Assembly: GCA_015060105.1 (NCBI GenBank)
Contig: SUZD01000004.1
Span: 30,931 to 94,930 of the forward strand
From: Rikenellaceae bacterium
GTDB lineage: Bacteria > Bacteroidota > Bacteroidia > Bacteroidales > Rikenellaceae
Direction: 5' to 3'
DNA: 64,000 bases
Position 1 is the first letter of the stretch. Each line of letters starts with the position of its first letter. The translations under genes and the position numbers were made by a program. This document shows, in pieces, positions 26,994 to 36,585 of the stretch. The notes beneath the pieces are model-generated. The model searched no databases. It was not told where the DNA came from and was given only the letters and a program-made list of their open reading frames with translations.

Positions 26994-27019
26994 AGTCGTT
27001 GTCGTTTTAAAATTTGGCG

Positions 27020-27051
27020 TAAAGTTACTCAAATCCTCGTGAAAGTCCAAA
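27020..27051 (-). promoter_or_regulatory. promoter of cysS
   Basis: On the minus strand TAACTTTA (27020-27027, one mismatch to TAnnTTTG) lies 20 bases after TTTG (27048-27051). Confidence 0.5.
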
Positions 27052-27153
27052 AAAAAGAGAGTCAAAACGGCCGAATGATACTCCGTAGGAGTAATATCGC
27101 TATGACGAGGAATAAAACAGGCAACAAGTGTGATTTGTTTCGCGTTATTTTCG

Positions 27154-27161
27154 TACCTTTG
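27154..27161 (+). promoter_or_regulatory. -7 element for the DUF2723 gene
   Basis: TACCTTTG lies 65 bases before the start codon; a TTTG at 27134-27137 is closer (16 bases) than usual. Confidence 0.45.
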
Positions 27162-27226
27162 CCGAGATTGTGGGATTATGCCCTGCAAACAGAATCGGAG
27201 AATAATAATAAAACAATATCAGTCGA

Positions 27227-30200
27227 ATGAACTATTTCAAGAAATGTAACCGCTGGATAGGTTGGGGCGTGTTCCTCGTCGCTACAACGGTTTATATGCT
27301 GACAATCGAGTCCTCGGCAAGTCTGTGGGACTGTATGGAGTTTATCGCCACCTCCTACAAATTGGAGGTAGGACACCCGCCCGGGGCACCCCTCTTTATG
27401 ATGATGGCGCGCCTGTTTACCTTGCTGGCAGGGGGTAATACCACCTATGTCCCGATGATGGTCAATGCGATGTCGGGACTCGCAAGTGCCTTTACCATTT
27501 TGTTCCTGTTCTGGACCATTACGCATATCGCCCGCAAGATGTACGCCCCCACAAGTGACGCTTTGACAAAGGCGCAAACTTGGACCGTGATGGGTGCCGG
27601 TGCTGTGGGTGCTTTGGCCTATACTTTTACCGACACCTTCTGGTTCTCGGCTGTCGAGGGCGAGGTCTATGCGATGTCGTCGATGTTTACGGCAATGGTT
27701 GTGTGGGCTATGCTCAAATGGGAGGAGGTCGCCGACGAGCCCCACTCCAATCGTTGGTTGGTGCTGATTGCCTACCTGATGGGTCTGTCTATCGGTGTGC
27801 ATATCCTTAACTTGCTGACAATTCCCGCGTTGGTGTTCATCTACTACTTCCGCAAAACTTCGCAAGTGTCGTGGCGAGGTATCATTATTACTACCATCGT
27901 TGCGTTTGCAATTTTGATGGTCGTAAACTCGATGATTATCCCTTGGACTGTTGCTATCGGAGCAACCGTTGACCGTCTGTTTGTCAATGCGCTGGGCTTG
28001 CCTATCAATAGTGGTCTTATCTTCTTTGTAGTGGCGTTGGCTTTGCTGCTTGCAGCCGGTGTTTGGCTGACCTACAAACGAGGTATGGTGTTGTGGAATA
28101 CCATTCTGCTGTGTGTGGCGGTGATTATGATTGGTTATTCGTCGTACGCCTCGGTGGTTATTCGTGCCTCGGCAAACCCGCCTATGAATAGCAACGACCC
28201 CGATAACCCCTATGGCCTTTTGCGTCTGCTCAATCGTGACCAATATGGCGACCGCCCATTGCTCTATGGCCCCACTTACTCGTCTATCCCCGAGGACGTC
28301 GAGTACGAAACGGTTTACTATGTAGGCGATGATGGTAAATATGAGTCGGTGGAGCGTATCAAAGACTATGTATATCCCTCGAAGTTCAAGTTCTTCTTCC
28401 CCCGTATGTACTCGCCCCGTGACTCGCATATCAAAGCGTATAAGAGTTGGGGCGATGTCAAGGGTCGCAAGATTCGTTATGACTATCAGGGCCCCGAGGG
28501 CTTGGAGTCGGAGTATGTCAATGTACCGACCTTTGGCGAGAACTTGCGCTACTTTTTCAGCTATCAGCTCAACTTTATGTATTGGCGCTACTTCTTGTGG
28601 AACTTCGCAGGCCGACAAAGTGATGTGCAATCAACGGGCGAAATAACCGACGGTAATTGGATTTCGGGTATCAAGTTTATCGACCAACTCTACCTCGGAC
28701 CGCAAGATAATCTGCCGAGCGATATAGCAAACAATAAGGGCCATAACCGCTACTACTTCTTGCCGTTGATTCTTGGTATCGTGGGCTTGGTTTATCAGTT
28801 GAGCCGCGACCAACGCAACTTCTCGGTTGTGATGTGGTTGTTTGTGATGATGGGTGTTGCGCTGGTGGTGTATTTCAATACAACGCCTGGCGAGCCTCGT
28901 GAACGCGACTATGTATATGCCGGCTCGTTCTACGCCTTCTGTATGTGGATAGGCTTGGGCGTTATGGCACTCAAAGAGGGACTTACCAATCTATTCCGTC
29001 GTGATAATGTGGCGTTGTCGGCACTTGCAACGGTGGTTTGTTTGAGCGTTCCCGCAATTCTTGCTGCCGAGAACTGGGACGACCACGACCGTAGCGGCCG
29101 TACCGTTGGTGTCGATTTGGGACACAACTATATGGTTGGTGCACTGCCCAACTCGATTGTGATGAACTATGGCGATAACGACACCTTCCCCTTGTGGTAT
29201 CATCAAGAGGTTGATGGCTTCCGCCCCGATGTTCGTATTATGAATATGAGCTATTTGGGTGGCGATTGGTATATCGACGAGATGAAGATGGCGTATAACG
29301 AGTCGGAGCCCGTTCCCTTCTCGTTGCCCCGTCGTTCCTATGTGGCAAGTACCAATGACTATATCTCGGTCGAGGATGTATTCCCCGAGGCCACTGCACG
29401 CCAGGTAATTGATTGGGTGGCAAGTGAGAATCCTCGTACCAAAGCGGGCTATCGTGACGAGCAAGTGGACTATATCCCCACATCGCGTATCTTGTTGCCC
29501 GTCAATAAGGAGAATGTGCTGGCTTCGGGTATTGTACGCCCCGAAGACGCACATCTGATTGAGGATACTCTGGTGCTTAAATTGTCGAGCAAACGTCTCG
29601 ACAAGAGCGAGTTGATGTTGCTCGATTTGTTGGCTTCGTTCGATTGGAAACGACCTCTGTTCTTTACCCAATCTTACGCTCTTCGTTCGCTCGGTTTGCA
29701 GGACTATCTGCAATTCGATGGCTCGGTATATCGCTTTGTTCCGATTTATACCAAGTACGAGGACCCGTTGTTCATTGGTCGTGTCGATTCCGAAACGCTC
29801 TACAACAACATCATCAACAACTATCGTTGGGGTGGGGTGAGCAATCCCGATGTCTATGTCGATAGCTTCGTTGCTCACAACTTTGCCGCATCGCACGGCC
29901 GTCACTCGCACGTGCGTTTGGCCGAGACTCTGTTGGCCGAGGGTGATACCCTGCGAGCTGTCGAGGTGCTTGACCACGCATTCGAGGTGTTGCCACAATC
30001 GCAATTCCGTGATACCTATATGATTACAACCCCCGCTATCGAGGCTTATTACAAGGCGGGTGCGTTTAATCAGGGCGACCAAGTGCTGCTGAACTTTGCC
30101 GATAGTCTGCTCGAATACATCTACTATTATAGTCAATTCGAGGGCCGTTGGGAGGATATGGTGGCCGATGATTTTGAGGACAAACTCGCAAACCTCCAAG

Positions 30201-30271
30201 AACTTTATCGTTTGGCGGTGGCTTACAATCGTGATGAGATTGCCGACTACCTCTATAATAGTTTGATGTAG
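27227..30271 (+). CDS. DUF2723 polytopic membrane protein (putative glycosyltransferase)
   Basis: The 1014-residue protein matches the DUF2723 family. The N-terminal opening FLVATTVYMLTIESSASLWD followed by CMEFIATSYKLEVGHPPGAP resembles the GT-C fold of protein O-mannosyltransferases, with Asp/Glu residues in the first external loop. About twelve membrane helices occupy residues 10-600. The large C-terminal soluble half has MNYGDNDTFPLWYHQEVDG and tetratricopeptide-like sequence near the end. A role in lipid-linked sugar transfer to envelope proteins is inferred from the fold; no acceptor is known. Confidence 0.85.
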   Translation: MNYFKKCNRWIGWGVFLVATTVYMLTIESSASLWDCMEFIATSYKLEVGHPPGAPLFMMMARLFTLLAGGNTTYVPMMVNAMSGLASAFTILFLFWTITHIARKMYAPTSDALTKAQTWTVMGAGAVGALAYTFTDTFWFSAVEGEVYAMSSMFTAMVVWAMLKWEEVADEPHSNRWLVLIAYLMGLSIGVHILNLLTIPALVFIYYFRKTSQVSWRGIIITTIVAFAILMVVNSMIIPWTVAIGATVDRLFVNALGLPINSGLIFFVVALALLLAAGVWLTYKRGMVLWNTILLCVAVIMIGYSSYASVVIRASANPPMNSNDPDNPYGLLRLLNRDQYGDRPLLYGPTYSSIPEDVEYETVYYVGDDGKYESVERIKDYVYPSKFKFFFPRMYSPRDSHIKAYKSWGDVKGRKIRYDYQGPEGLESEYVNVPTFGENLRYFFSYQLNFMYWRYFLWNFAGRQSDVQSTGEITDGNWISGIKFIDQLYLGPQDNLPSDIANNKGHNRYYFLPLILGIVGLVYQLSRDQRNFSVVMWLFVMMGVALVVYFNTTPGEPRERDYVYAGSFYAFCMWIGLGVMALKEGLTNLFRRDNVALSALATVVCLSVPAILAAENWDDHDRSGRTVGVDLGHNYMVGALPNSIVMNYGDNDTFPLWYHQEVDGFRPDVRIMNMSYLGGDWYIDEMKMAYNESEPVPFSLPRRSYVASTNDYISVEDVFPEATARQVIDWVASENPRTKAGYRDEQVDYIPTSRILLPVNKENVLASGIVRPEDAHLIEDTLVLKLSSKRLDKSELMLLDLLASFDWKRPLFFTQSYALRSLGLQDYLQFDGSVYRFVPIYTKYEDPLFIGRVDSETLYNNIINNYRWGGVSNPDVYVDSFVAHNFAASHGRHSHVRLAETLLAEGDTLRAVEVLDHAFEVLPQSQFRDTYMITTPAIEAYYKAGAFNQGDQVLLNFADSLLEYIYYYSQFEGRWEDMVADDFEDKLANLQELYRLAVAYNRDEIADYLYNSLM

Positions 30272-30289
30272 CAGAGGTTATCAATATGC

Positions 30290-30326
30290 AAAAAAAAAGG
30301 CGGTCCACTCGGGACCGCTTTTTTTG
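30290..30326. terminator. bidirectional terminator
   Basis: GCGGTCC (30300-30306) pairs with GGACCGC (30312-30318), flanked by an A run on the left and a T run on the right, ending both the DUF2723 gene and the convergent rubrerythrin transcript. Confidence 0.88.
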
Positions 30327-30338
30327 TAAATAATCTTG

Positions 30339-30541
30339 TTACTTTTGGTCGGGGTACTTGCCATCGAGAAAAGTATCGACAAAGCCCTTCTCGATTTTCT
30401 TGTAGGCGCCTACCGTTCCGTCCTCAATCTTTTTGTAGGTATCGACAACGGTTGTCTCAATCTTTTTGTAGGCATTTACAACACCGTCCTCAATCTTTTG
30501 ATAGTCTTTCTGTCCAACTCTTCGCCGTCAATAACTTTCAT
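30339..30541 (-). pseudogene. frameshifted 11-residue-repeat microprotein
   Basis: An ATG at 30541 opens MKVIDGEELDRK; a -1 shift at AGAAAGAC then opens a 55-residue frame with four 11-residue repeats of the form YKKIEDGxVxx (YQKIEDGVVNA, YKKIETTVVDT, YKKIEDGTVGA, YKKIEKGFVDT) and a tail ending GKYPDQK. Without the shift the ATG frame stops after 21 codons, while the repeat frame has a TGA upstream and no start codon. The strong repeat conservation shows this was, or still is, a real small protein of about 67 residues. It lies 15 bases after rubrerythrin on the same strand. Either a one-base deletion or programmed -1 slippage could explain it. Confidence 0.65.
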
Positions 30542-30556
30542 AGAGGCGTTCGACGA

Positions 30557-31132
30557 CTAATAGTTGTTTCTCTTCTCCTCGAAGTATGCCTGAGGGTGTG
30601 CACAAGCGGGGCACATCTCGGGAGCCTCGGAGCCTGTGTGGATGTAACCGCAGTTACGGCATTGCCAAGTGATAGGCTCCTCGCGCGAGAATACGCTGCC
30701 ATCTTCGATGCGGCTCAAAAGTTTGCGGTAACGCTCCTCGTGACCGGCCTCGACAGTTGCGATGCGGCGGTAAACCTCGGCGATAACGGGGAAGCCCTCC
30801 TCGTCAGCGATACGTGCAAATTCGGGGTAGAGCTCTGCCCACTCTTCGTTCTCGCCAGCAGCGGCGGCTGCGAGGTTCTCGGCAGTAGTGCCAATAACAC
30901 CTGCGGGGTAAGCGGCAGTAATCTCAACCATACCGCCTTCGAGGAATTTGAAGAAGCGTTTTGCGTGCTCCATCTCTTGCTCGGCTGTCTCGGCGAAGAT
31001 GGATGCAATCTGCTCGTAACCCTCTTTCTTGGCCACTTTTGCGAAGTATGTGTAACGGCTGCGGGCTTGGCTCTCGCCTGCAAATGATTTGAGAAGATTC
31101 TTCTCGGTCTGTGTTCCTTTGATACTTTTCAT
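30557..31132 (-). CDS. rbr: Rubrerythrin
   Basis: The 191-residue protein has a ferritin-like diiron domain (EQEMEHAKRF near residue 51-60 and EAGHEERY near 125-135) followed by a C-terminal rubredoxin domain with CRNCGY and CPAC iron ligands. Rubrerythrins reduce hydrogen peroxide to water with electrons from NADH via rubredoxin and protect anaerobes. It has its own promoter, is upstream of the frameshifted microprotein, and complements the reverse rubrerythrin at 38.6 kb. Confidence 0.96.
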   Translation of the reverse strand: MKSIKGTQTEKNLLKSFAGESQARSRYTYFAKVAKKEGYEQIASIFAETAEQEMEHAKRFFKFLEGGMVEITAAYPAGVIGTTAENLAAAAAGENEEWAELYPEFARIADEEGFPVIAEVYRRIATVEAGHEERYRKLLSRIEDGSVFSREEPITWQCRNCGYIHTGSEAPEMCPACAHPQAYFEEKRNNY

Positions 31133-31170
31133 TGTAATTATTGTTAAAGTGTTTCTGTTTTGTTGCTATG

Positions 31171-31200
31171 CAAATGTAGTGATATTTTTCTCAAAACAAA
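31171..31200 (-). promoter_or_regulatory. promoter of rubrerythrin
   Basis: On the minus strand TACATTTG (31171-31178) follows TTTG (31197-31200) after 18 bases, 39 bases before the start codon. Confidence 0.6.
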
Positions 31201-31224
31201 CGATATTGGGTGTTGGTAAAAGTC

Positions 31225-33489
31225 CTATTCGAGGCTGTTTTGGGCTTCGGGGTTAAGCGAAACGGTCTCGTCACCCAATCCCACCTCGATAATGTAGCGG
31301 TCTTTGCCTTTATAGATGGTCTTGTCCTCGGCATTGTCGATTGTGATAAGCGAGTCTGCTACACCCTGTTGCAAGAAGTAGTCACGAATAGCCTTGTTGC
31401 GACTCTGTTTGAGGAAGTTGATATGCATAACCGACTGCTCGGCATATAGCGTGTGACGTTTGTCGCTAAGCGAGGCAATGGTGTCGGCAGCCAAACCCTT
31501 TTCGATGAGGCGTTGATTGACAAAAGCATCAAGCTCGGCATCGGAGTAGGAGAGTTGGGCAATGCGCTCGGTGTCGGAGTGCGAAAGTTTGTCGGTCGCC
31601 TTCTCGGTCTTGGAGTTGTGGTAATCGCGTTTGAGAGCCATCTCCTCGAAAGGTGTTTGCAAACGCTCCTCGTTGACATACTGCAACAACGCAATGTGTA
31701 ACTCGGGTTTTGCTTTGAGCGCATCAACAATGACGTTGAATGATTCGTATTGTTGGGTTGTGAAGGTGTTTTGTAGAGGGTCGATGGCGATGTCGTGCAG
31801 GCTGTTGCCTTTGTCGCCTTGCAGGAAGATGAAGGGCGAGGCTACGACTTTGAGAATGGCATTGCCGACCGCTTTGAGCATAATCTTACGGAACGAGAAC
31901 TCGGGCGAAGTGAGCAGACCTTTGACGGGAATATCCATCAGAATATGCTCCTCCATATCTTTGAGCAGATACAGTCCCAAACGAACGGGAATATTGGAGT
32001 ATTCGGCCTTGTAGCTTTTGTCCTTGTTGCCCGCAGTACTCTTGTAAACGTCGATGTGGTTATTGCTGCTTAAACGGCTGTTGCTCACTACGTTATCGCT
32101 AACAAATGTCATATTGCCACCTGTCAGCGGATAGGCGGTGTACTCGTAGCAATAGGGCGAAAAGTCGGTTAAGCGAATGTTTTCGATATTGACTTTGAGT
32201 TTTTGGTCTTTCAAATCGTAGAGTGTTCCGTTCCAGACGATGTTGGCACGTCCCGTCTTATTGAGGCGAGCCGATATAATCGCTTGGTTGGTGCCCGCAA
32301 TATCGAAATTGTGGCTGCGCAGAGCAATATCCGAGAGCGAGTATTTGAATTGCTGACGCATCGAGTGGTCTGTGAAATCGACAGCTATGCCCGCCAAATT
32401 AAGTTTGTTGATTTTGAGCGTGAAGGGGTTATTGTCCTCGGTGCTCTCCGAACTCTCGGTGGCCGATTCGGTAGCGGTGGTGTCGCTACTCGGTTTGAGG
32501 ATTTGTGCAAGGTTGATATTACCCTCGCGGTCCAACTCAACGCGAGCATAGGCGCCCGACATAGTCACGTTGTCAAACAAACAACGCTTTTCGAGTAAAT
32601 CCAACTCTTTTAGTTCGAGGTGCATATTATCTACACGCGCAAGTTGTACTCCTTGCAGGTCATCAGCTTTCAAATCGGCAGCATCGACTGTGCCATTGGC
32701 GCGGAAATCGACAATATGGTTGAGGTTACCCGTCAGTTGAATGGCTGCCGAGAGTGCGCCTGCAAAGTTGGTGATATTGAGCATCTGCTCGGAGTAGGGG
32801 CGAAGGGCTTCGAGGTTGAGGCTGTCCAACTCGACAAACAGCGAGTAGTCGCCTTGCTCCATATTGTACGCCAAACGGGTCGAGAGTGTTCCTCCCTTCT
32901 CGAAATTGAAATGCAAATCGACGTCGCTCTTCTGGCTCGAAAAGTAGAGCGCAGGAATCGAAAGGTTGATATTCTCCATTCCGAGTTGTGCATCGAGCTT
33001 CTGGTCGTGATAACGAACGTGTCCTTGGTCGAATTTGATGTTATTGAGGGCGATAATCCAAGGTTCGGACTCGCTTTGGACGCTATCTTGTGCGGTGGAG
33101 TCGGCGGCGAAATGGTCGATGATGTCGCCGAAGTTGAACTCCGAGCCGTTTTGCAAAATCTGTGCATCGAGTTTGTCGAAACGCAGGTTGTTTACTTGCA
33201 GTGTGCGTCCCAGCAGCTTCCATAAATTGACCTTGACCTCCAACTCGTTCAGCGATACAAACGATGCGCTGTCATTCTGCTCGCGCAGGTCGAACTTCTC
33301 GACACGTACCTTTCCTGCGAGGAGATTGACGGCAACCTTCTCGACCGACATTCGTCGTCCTACAAGGTTGGGACCATAGTTATTAACGACATATTTGGCT
33401 ACGGGGCCTGCTGCCGCCCAAATGATACCAACAAGGGCGATAAGGACTATAATCAGAATAATGATGATGCGTACAACTCTCTTTTTCAC
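31225..33489 (-). CDS. AsmA-like / DUF748 envelope protein
   Basis: The 754-residue protein has one N-terminal membrane helix (VRIIIILIIVLIALVGIIW) and then a long beta-rich periplasmic region with repeated short strands, such as VEKFDLREQNDSASFVSLNELEVKVNLWKLL, typical of DUF748/AsmA-like proteins. Related repeating beta-groove proteins are thought to move lipids between membranes. An OmpA-like segment is suggested near the end (LIEKGLAADTIAS, SRNKAIRDYF). It lies 92 bases upstream of the rubrerythrin gene's direction of reading but ends after it, so the two are separate units. Confidence 0.75.
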   Translation of the reverse strand: MKKRVVRIIIILIIVLIALVGIIWAAAGPVAKYVVNNYGPNLVGRRMSVEKVAVNLLAGKVRVEKFDLREQNDSASFVSLNELEVKVNLWKLLGRTLQVNNLRFDKLDAQILQNGSEFNFGDIIDHFAADSTAQDSVQSESEPWIIALNNIKFDQGHVRYHDQKLDAQLGMENINLSIPALYFSSQKSDVDLHFNFEKGGTLSTRLAYNMEQGDYSLFVELDSLNLEALRPYSEQMLNITNFAGALSAAIQLTGNLNHIVDFRANGTVDAADLKADDLQGVQLARVDNMHLELKELDLLEKRCLFDNVTMSGAYARVELDREGNINLAQILKPSSDTTATESATESSESTEDNNPFTLKINKLNLAGIAVDFTDHSMRQQFKYSLSDIALRSHNFDIAGTNQAIISARLNKTGRANIVWNGTLYDLKDQKLKVNIENIRLTDFSPYCYEYTAYPLTGGNMTFVSDNVVSNSRLSSNNHIDVYKSTAGNKDKSYKAEYSNIPVRLGLYLLKDMEEHILMDIPVKGLLTSPEFSFRKIMLKAVGNAILKVVASPFIFLQGDKGNSLHDIAIDPLQNTFTTQQYESFNVIVDALKAKPELHIALLQYVNEERLQTPFEEMALKRDYHNSKTEKATDKLSHSDTERIAQLSYSDAELDAFVNQRLIEKGLAADTIASLSDKRHTLYAEQSVMHINFLKQSRNKAIRDYFLQQGVADSLITIDNAEDKTIYKGKDRYIIEVGLGDETVSLNPEAQNSLE

Positions 33490-33603
33490 GGCTTGTAATA
33501 GTTTTAGGTCAAAAAGTAGGACAAATATCGAAAATTAGTTGAAGTTCTGCAATAGATTTGAGTAGAAAAAATGAATAAATACGAAGTATTTCCGGTCGGA
33601 AAA

Positions 33604-33627
33604 GCCCGAAATAAACTCTTTTCGGGC
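33604..33627. other. intergenic hairpin of unclear role
   Basis: GCCCGAAA (33604-33611) and TTTCGGGC (33620-33627) form a perfect stem between the divergent DUF748 and mce genes. It has no following T run in either direction, so it is not a clear terminator. Confidence 0.35.
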
Positions 33628-33649
33628 GAGGCGAAAAAAAGCCAAAATA

Positions 33650-33683
33650 TTTGAGGGTATCATCGAAAAGTTTATTAACTTTG
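33650..33683 (+). promoter_or_regulatory. promoter of the mce-mmd operon
   Basis: TAACTTTG (33676-33683) is a good -7; the nearest TTTG (33650-33653) is 22 bases upstream, slightly long. Confidence 0.55.
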
Positions 33684-33755
33684 CATTGTTTGGGGTCGAA
33701 GGTCTGCTTCGTCCGACAACTATAATTAACCTTAATTAACTAAACATAACCGTTT

Positions 33756-34166
33756 ATGAATATTTCGCATATCGAGCACCTCGGCATCGCCGTTAAGAGT
33801 CTCGAAGAGGCAATCCCCTATTACGAGCAAGTATTGGGTCTTAAATGTTACAACATCGAAGAGGTGGCTGACCAAAAGGTTAAAACCGCTTTCTTCAAGG
33901 TAGGTCAAACCAAAATCGAACTTTTGGAGCCCACATCGGAGGATAGTACCATCGCCAAGTTTATCGAGAAACGCGGACAAGGTGTTCATCACGTAGCATT
34001 CGCAGTTGAGGGTATCGAGGGCGCATTGGCAGAGGCCGAGAGCAAAGAGGTCGCTCTTATCGACAAGGCACCTCGCAAAGGAGCCGAGGGTTTGAGCATC
34101 GCATTCCTGCACCCCAAATCGACTATGGGCGTATTGACCGAGTTGTGTGAAGACAAAAATAAATAA
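33756..34166 (+). CDS. mce: Methylmalonyl-CoA epimerase
   Basis: The 136-residue vicinal-oxygen-chelate protein interconverts the R and S forms of methylmalonyl-CoA. Metal ligands are expected at the His of [11 protein letters not shown], the His of GVHHVAF and the Glu of GVLTELCE, all visible. It leads the five-gene decarboxylase operon, supplying the S isomer to the carboxyltransferase 21 bases downstream. Confidence 0.95.
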   Translation: MNISHIEHLGIAVKSLEEAIPYYEQVLGLKCYNIEEVADQKVKTAFFKVGQTKIELLEPTSEDSTIAKFIEKRGQGVHHVAFAVEGIEGALAEAESKEVALIDKAPRKGAEGLSIAFLHPKSTMGVLTELCEDKNK

Positions 34167-34187
34167 TCAAAATAAACCGATATTCTG

Positions 34188-35753
34188 ATGAGCAATATTC
34201 AAGAGCAAGTCAAGCTGCTTATCGACAATCGCGAGAAAGCGAAATTGGGCGGCGGACAAAAGAGAATTGACGCACAGCACGCCAAAGGTAAATATACGGC
34301 GCGTGAGCGTATCGAGATGTTCCTCGATGAGGGTAGTTTCGAAGAGTTTGATATGTTTGTGACACACCGTTGCTATGACTTCGGTATGGAGCGCGAACAC
34401 TTCTTTGGCGATGGCGTTGTGACCGGTTATGGTACTGTGAACGGCCGCCTTGTCTATGTTTTCGCACAAGACTTTACCGTAACTGCGGGTTCGTTGTCGA
34501 TTTCGTTGGCCGACAAAATCTGCAAGATTATGGATATGGCAATGCGTAACGGCGCACCTTGCATCGGCTTGAATGACTCGGGTGGCGCGCGTATCCAAGA
34601 GGGCGTTAATGCACTTGCAGGTTATGCCAACATCTTCCAACGTAACGTGATGGCTTCGGGTGTTATCCCTCAAATCTCGGCTATCTTCGGTCCTTGCGCA
34701 GGTGGTGCAGTTTATTCGCCCGCGCTGACCGACTTTATCATTATGAAGAAAGAGACCAGCTATATGTTCCTCACAGGCCCGAAGGTTGTGAAAACCGTTA
34801 CAGGCGAGGACGTAACCCAAGAGCAACTCGGTGGCGCAATGATGCACACCAGCAAATCGGGTGTGGCTCACTTTGCGGTTGATACCGAAGAGGAGGGCTT
34901 GGAGGTTATCAAAAAGCTGCTCAGCTATATGCCCCAAAACAATATGGAGGACGCTCCGATTGCTGTTTGCACCGATAGCATCGCTCGTTTGGAGGACTCG
35001 CTCAACGAGATTATTCCTGACAATGCCAACAAACCGTACGATATGTACGAGGTTATCCGTGCCGTTGTCGATGATGGTGAGTATCTCGAATCGCAACCCA
35101 CTTGGGCAAAGAACATCATCACCTGCTTCGCTCGTTTCAACGGTCAAAGTGTGGGTATCATCGCCAACCAACCTAAATTTATGGCGGGTGTTCTCGACAT
35201 CAATGCTTCGCGTAAAGCAGCTCGCTTTGTTCGTTTCTGCGATGCGTTCAATATTCCTATCGTTACTTTCGTTGATGTTCCCGGTTTCTTGCCCGGTACA
35301 GGTCAAGAGTATGGTGGCGTGATTACTCACGGTGCAAAACTTCTGTTTGCATACTGCGAGGCTACCGTCCCAAAAGTTACCGTTACTCTGCGTAAGGCCT
35401 ATGGTGGAGCCTATATCGTGATGAGCAGTAAACACATTCGCGGTGACATTAACTACGCTTGGCCTTCGGCCGAAATCGCAGTTATGGGTGCTGCCGGTGC
35501 TGTTGAGGTGCTCTATGCCAAAGAGTTGAAGGCACTTGCCGATCAACCCGAAGAGAAAGCCAAATTCATCGCCGAGAAGGAGCAAGAGTACCGCGACAAG
35601 TTCTCGAACCCCTACAACGCTGCACGCTATGGCTATATCGACGACGTTATCGAGCCGCGTAACACCCGTTTCCGTGTGATTCGCGCTTTGCAATCGCTAT
35701 CGACCAAGCGTTTGGCTAATCCTCCCAAGAAACACTCGAATATTCCTTTGTAA
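34188..35753 (+). CDS. mmdA: Methylmalonyl-CoA decarboxylase alpha subunit (carboxyltransferase)
   Basis: The 521-residue crotonase-fold carboxyltransferase moves the carboxyl group of methylmalonyl-CoA to biotin, yielding propionyl-CoA. It has the two acyl-CoA carboxylase carboxyltransferase halves, with oxyanion-forming glycines at [13 protein letters not shown] and [13 protein letters not shown] (N half) and [15 protein letters not shown] and [13 protein letters not shown] (C half). Linked gamma, biotin carrier and beta pump genes favour decarboxylase over propionyl-CoA carboxylase, since no biotin carboxylase gene is present. The reaction ends the succinate-to-propionate route and drives sodium export. 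Confidence 0.93.
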   Translation: MSNIQEQVKLLIDNREKAKLGGGQKRIDAQHAKGKYTARERIEMFLDEGSFEEFDMFVTHRCYDFGMEREHFFGDGVVTGYGTVNGRLVYVFAQDFTVTAGSLSISLADKICKIMDMAMRNGAPCIGLNDSGGARIQEGVNALAGYANIFQRNVMASGVIPQISAIFGPCAGGAVYSPALTDFIIMKKETSYMFLTGPKVVKTVTGEDVTQEQLGGAMMHTSKSGVAHFAVDTEEEGLEVIKKLLSYMPQNNMEDAPIAVCTDSIARLEDSLNEIIPDNANKPYDMYEVIRAVVDDGEYLESQPTWAKNIITCFARFNGQSVGIIANQPKFMAGVLDINASRKAARFVRFCDAFNIPIVTFVDVPGFLPGTGQEYGGVITHGAKLLFAYCEATVPKVTVTLRKAYGGAYIVMSSKHIRGDINYAWPSAEIAVMGAAGAVEVLYAKELKALADQPEEKAKFIAEKEQEYRDKFSNPYNAARYGYIDDVIEPRNTRFRVIRALQSLSTKRLANPPKKHSNIPL

Positions 35754-35765
35754 TAGTCTGTACCT

Positions 35766-36122
35766 ATGAACGAAACAATAATGAATTGGTCGGAGATTTT
35801 GTGGATTACACTTATCGGCTTCTCGTTGGTGTTCTTGTTGCTGGTGGTTCTTATCTTCATTCTTCAACTCTTTGGCGTAGTTGTTAATGCGCGCAAGAAG
35901 GAGAAAAAGAGTGCAACCGCAACAGCTACTGCACAGCCCGAGCAGGACGAGCATATGATTGATGCAGCCAAAGCGGCCGCTATCGCCATCGCGCTCAACC
36001 TCTATCGTGGCGCATTGCACGACCAAGAGTCGGAGGTTATCACAATTCAGACAATCAAGAGAACCTATTCGCCTTGGAACTCGAAGATTCACAGTTTAAC
36101 TCATCTCCCCGAAAGAAAATAG
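35766..36122 (+). CDS. OadG/MmdD family sodium pump decarboxylase small subunit
   Basis: The 118-residue protein has one N-terminal membrane helix (IGFSLVFLLLVVLIFILQLFG) and a charged, Ala/Thr/Gln-rich cytosolic part, then AAAIAIALNLYRG and a conserved Trp-containing tail, the pattern of the OadG family. It is expected to tether carboxyltransferase to the membrane pump. A second Met five codons in (35781) is an alternative start. Position between mmdA and the biotin carrier supports the call. Confidence 0.85.
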   Translation: MNETIMNWSEILWITLIGFSLVFLLLVVLIFILQLFGVVVNARKKEKKSATATATAQPEQDEHMIDAAKAAAIAIALNLYRGALHDQESEVITIQTIKRTYSPWNSKIHSLTHLPERK

Positions 36123-36128
36123 AACAAA

Positions 36129-36581
36129 ATGAAAGATTATAAATTGACAATTCACGGACAAGAGTTCAATGTTCGTGTCGAGAATATCAACGACGCTTCG
36201 ACCGAGGCTACCGTTGTTGTGAATGGTGTCGAGTACAAGGTCGGCATCGAGGGCGTGAAACCTACCAAAGTTTCGAAACCCCACGTTACCCGCATTCCCG
36301 AGAATGCTCCCAACAATCCTACTCCTTCGACTGCTATCCCGTCGAAACCCGCAGCCGTATCGACTTCGGGTACGCGCGTTCCTTGCCCTCTGCCCGGTAC
36401 CGTGTTGAGTATCAAGGTTGCTGTGGGTGATACCGTAAGCGCAGGACAAACCCTGATGGTGTTGGAGGCTATGAAGATGGAGAACAACATCGACGCAACA
36501 ACTTCGGGTATCGTAAAAGAGATTTGTGTTCAAACAGGTGCCTCTGTTATGGAGGGTGACACCCTAATTATTATCGGATAA
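36129..36581 (+). CDS. mmdC: Biotin carrier (methylmalonyl-CoA decarboxylase gamma)
   Basis: The 150-residue protein ends in a biotinyl-lipoyl domain with EAMKMENNI, where the Lys between two Met is biotinylated. A Pro/Thr/Ser-rich linker (about 55-80) precedes it. It carries CO2 between the carboxyltransferase and the membrane beta subunit. The gene lies 6 bases after the gamma-like gene and 4 bases before the beta gene. Confidence 0.94.
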   Translation: MKDYKLTIHGQEFNVRVENINDASTEATVVVNGVEYKVGIEGVKPTKVSKPHVTRIPENAPNNPTPSTAIPSKPAAVSTSGTRVPCPLPGTVLSIKVAVGDTVSAGQTLMVLEAMKMENNIDATTSGIVKEICVQTGASVMEGDTLIIIG

Positions 36582-36585
36582 GCGT

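Noticed and set aside
30336-30560. Plus-strand frame of 74 codons after the DUF2723 gene
   Set aside because: It is the reverse reading of the YKKIE repeats and of the rubrerythrin end; the repeat pattern makes sense only on the minus strand.
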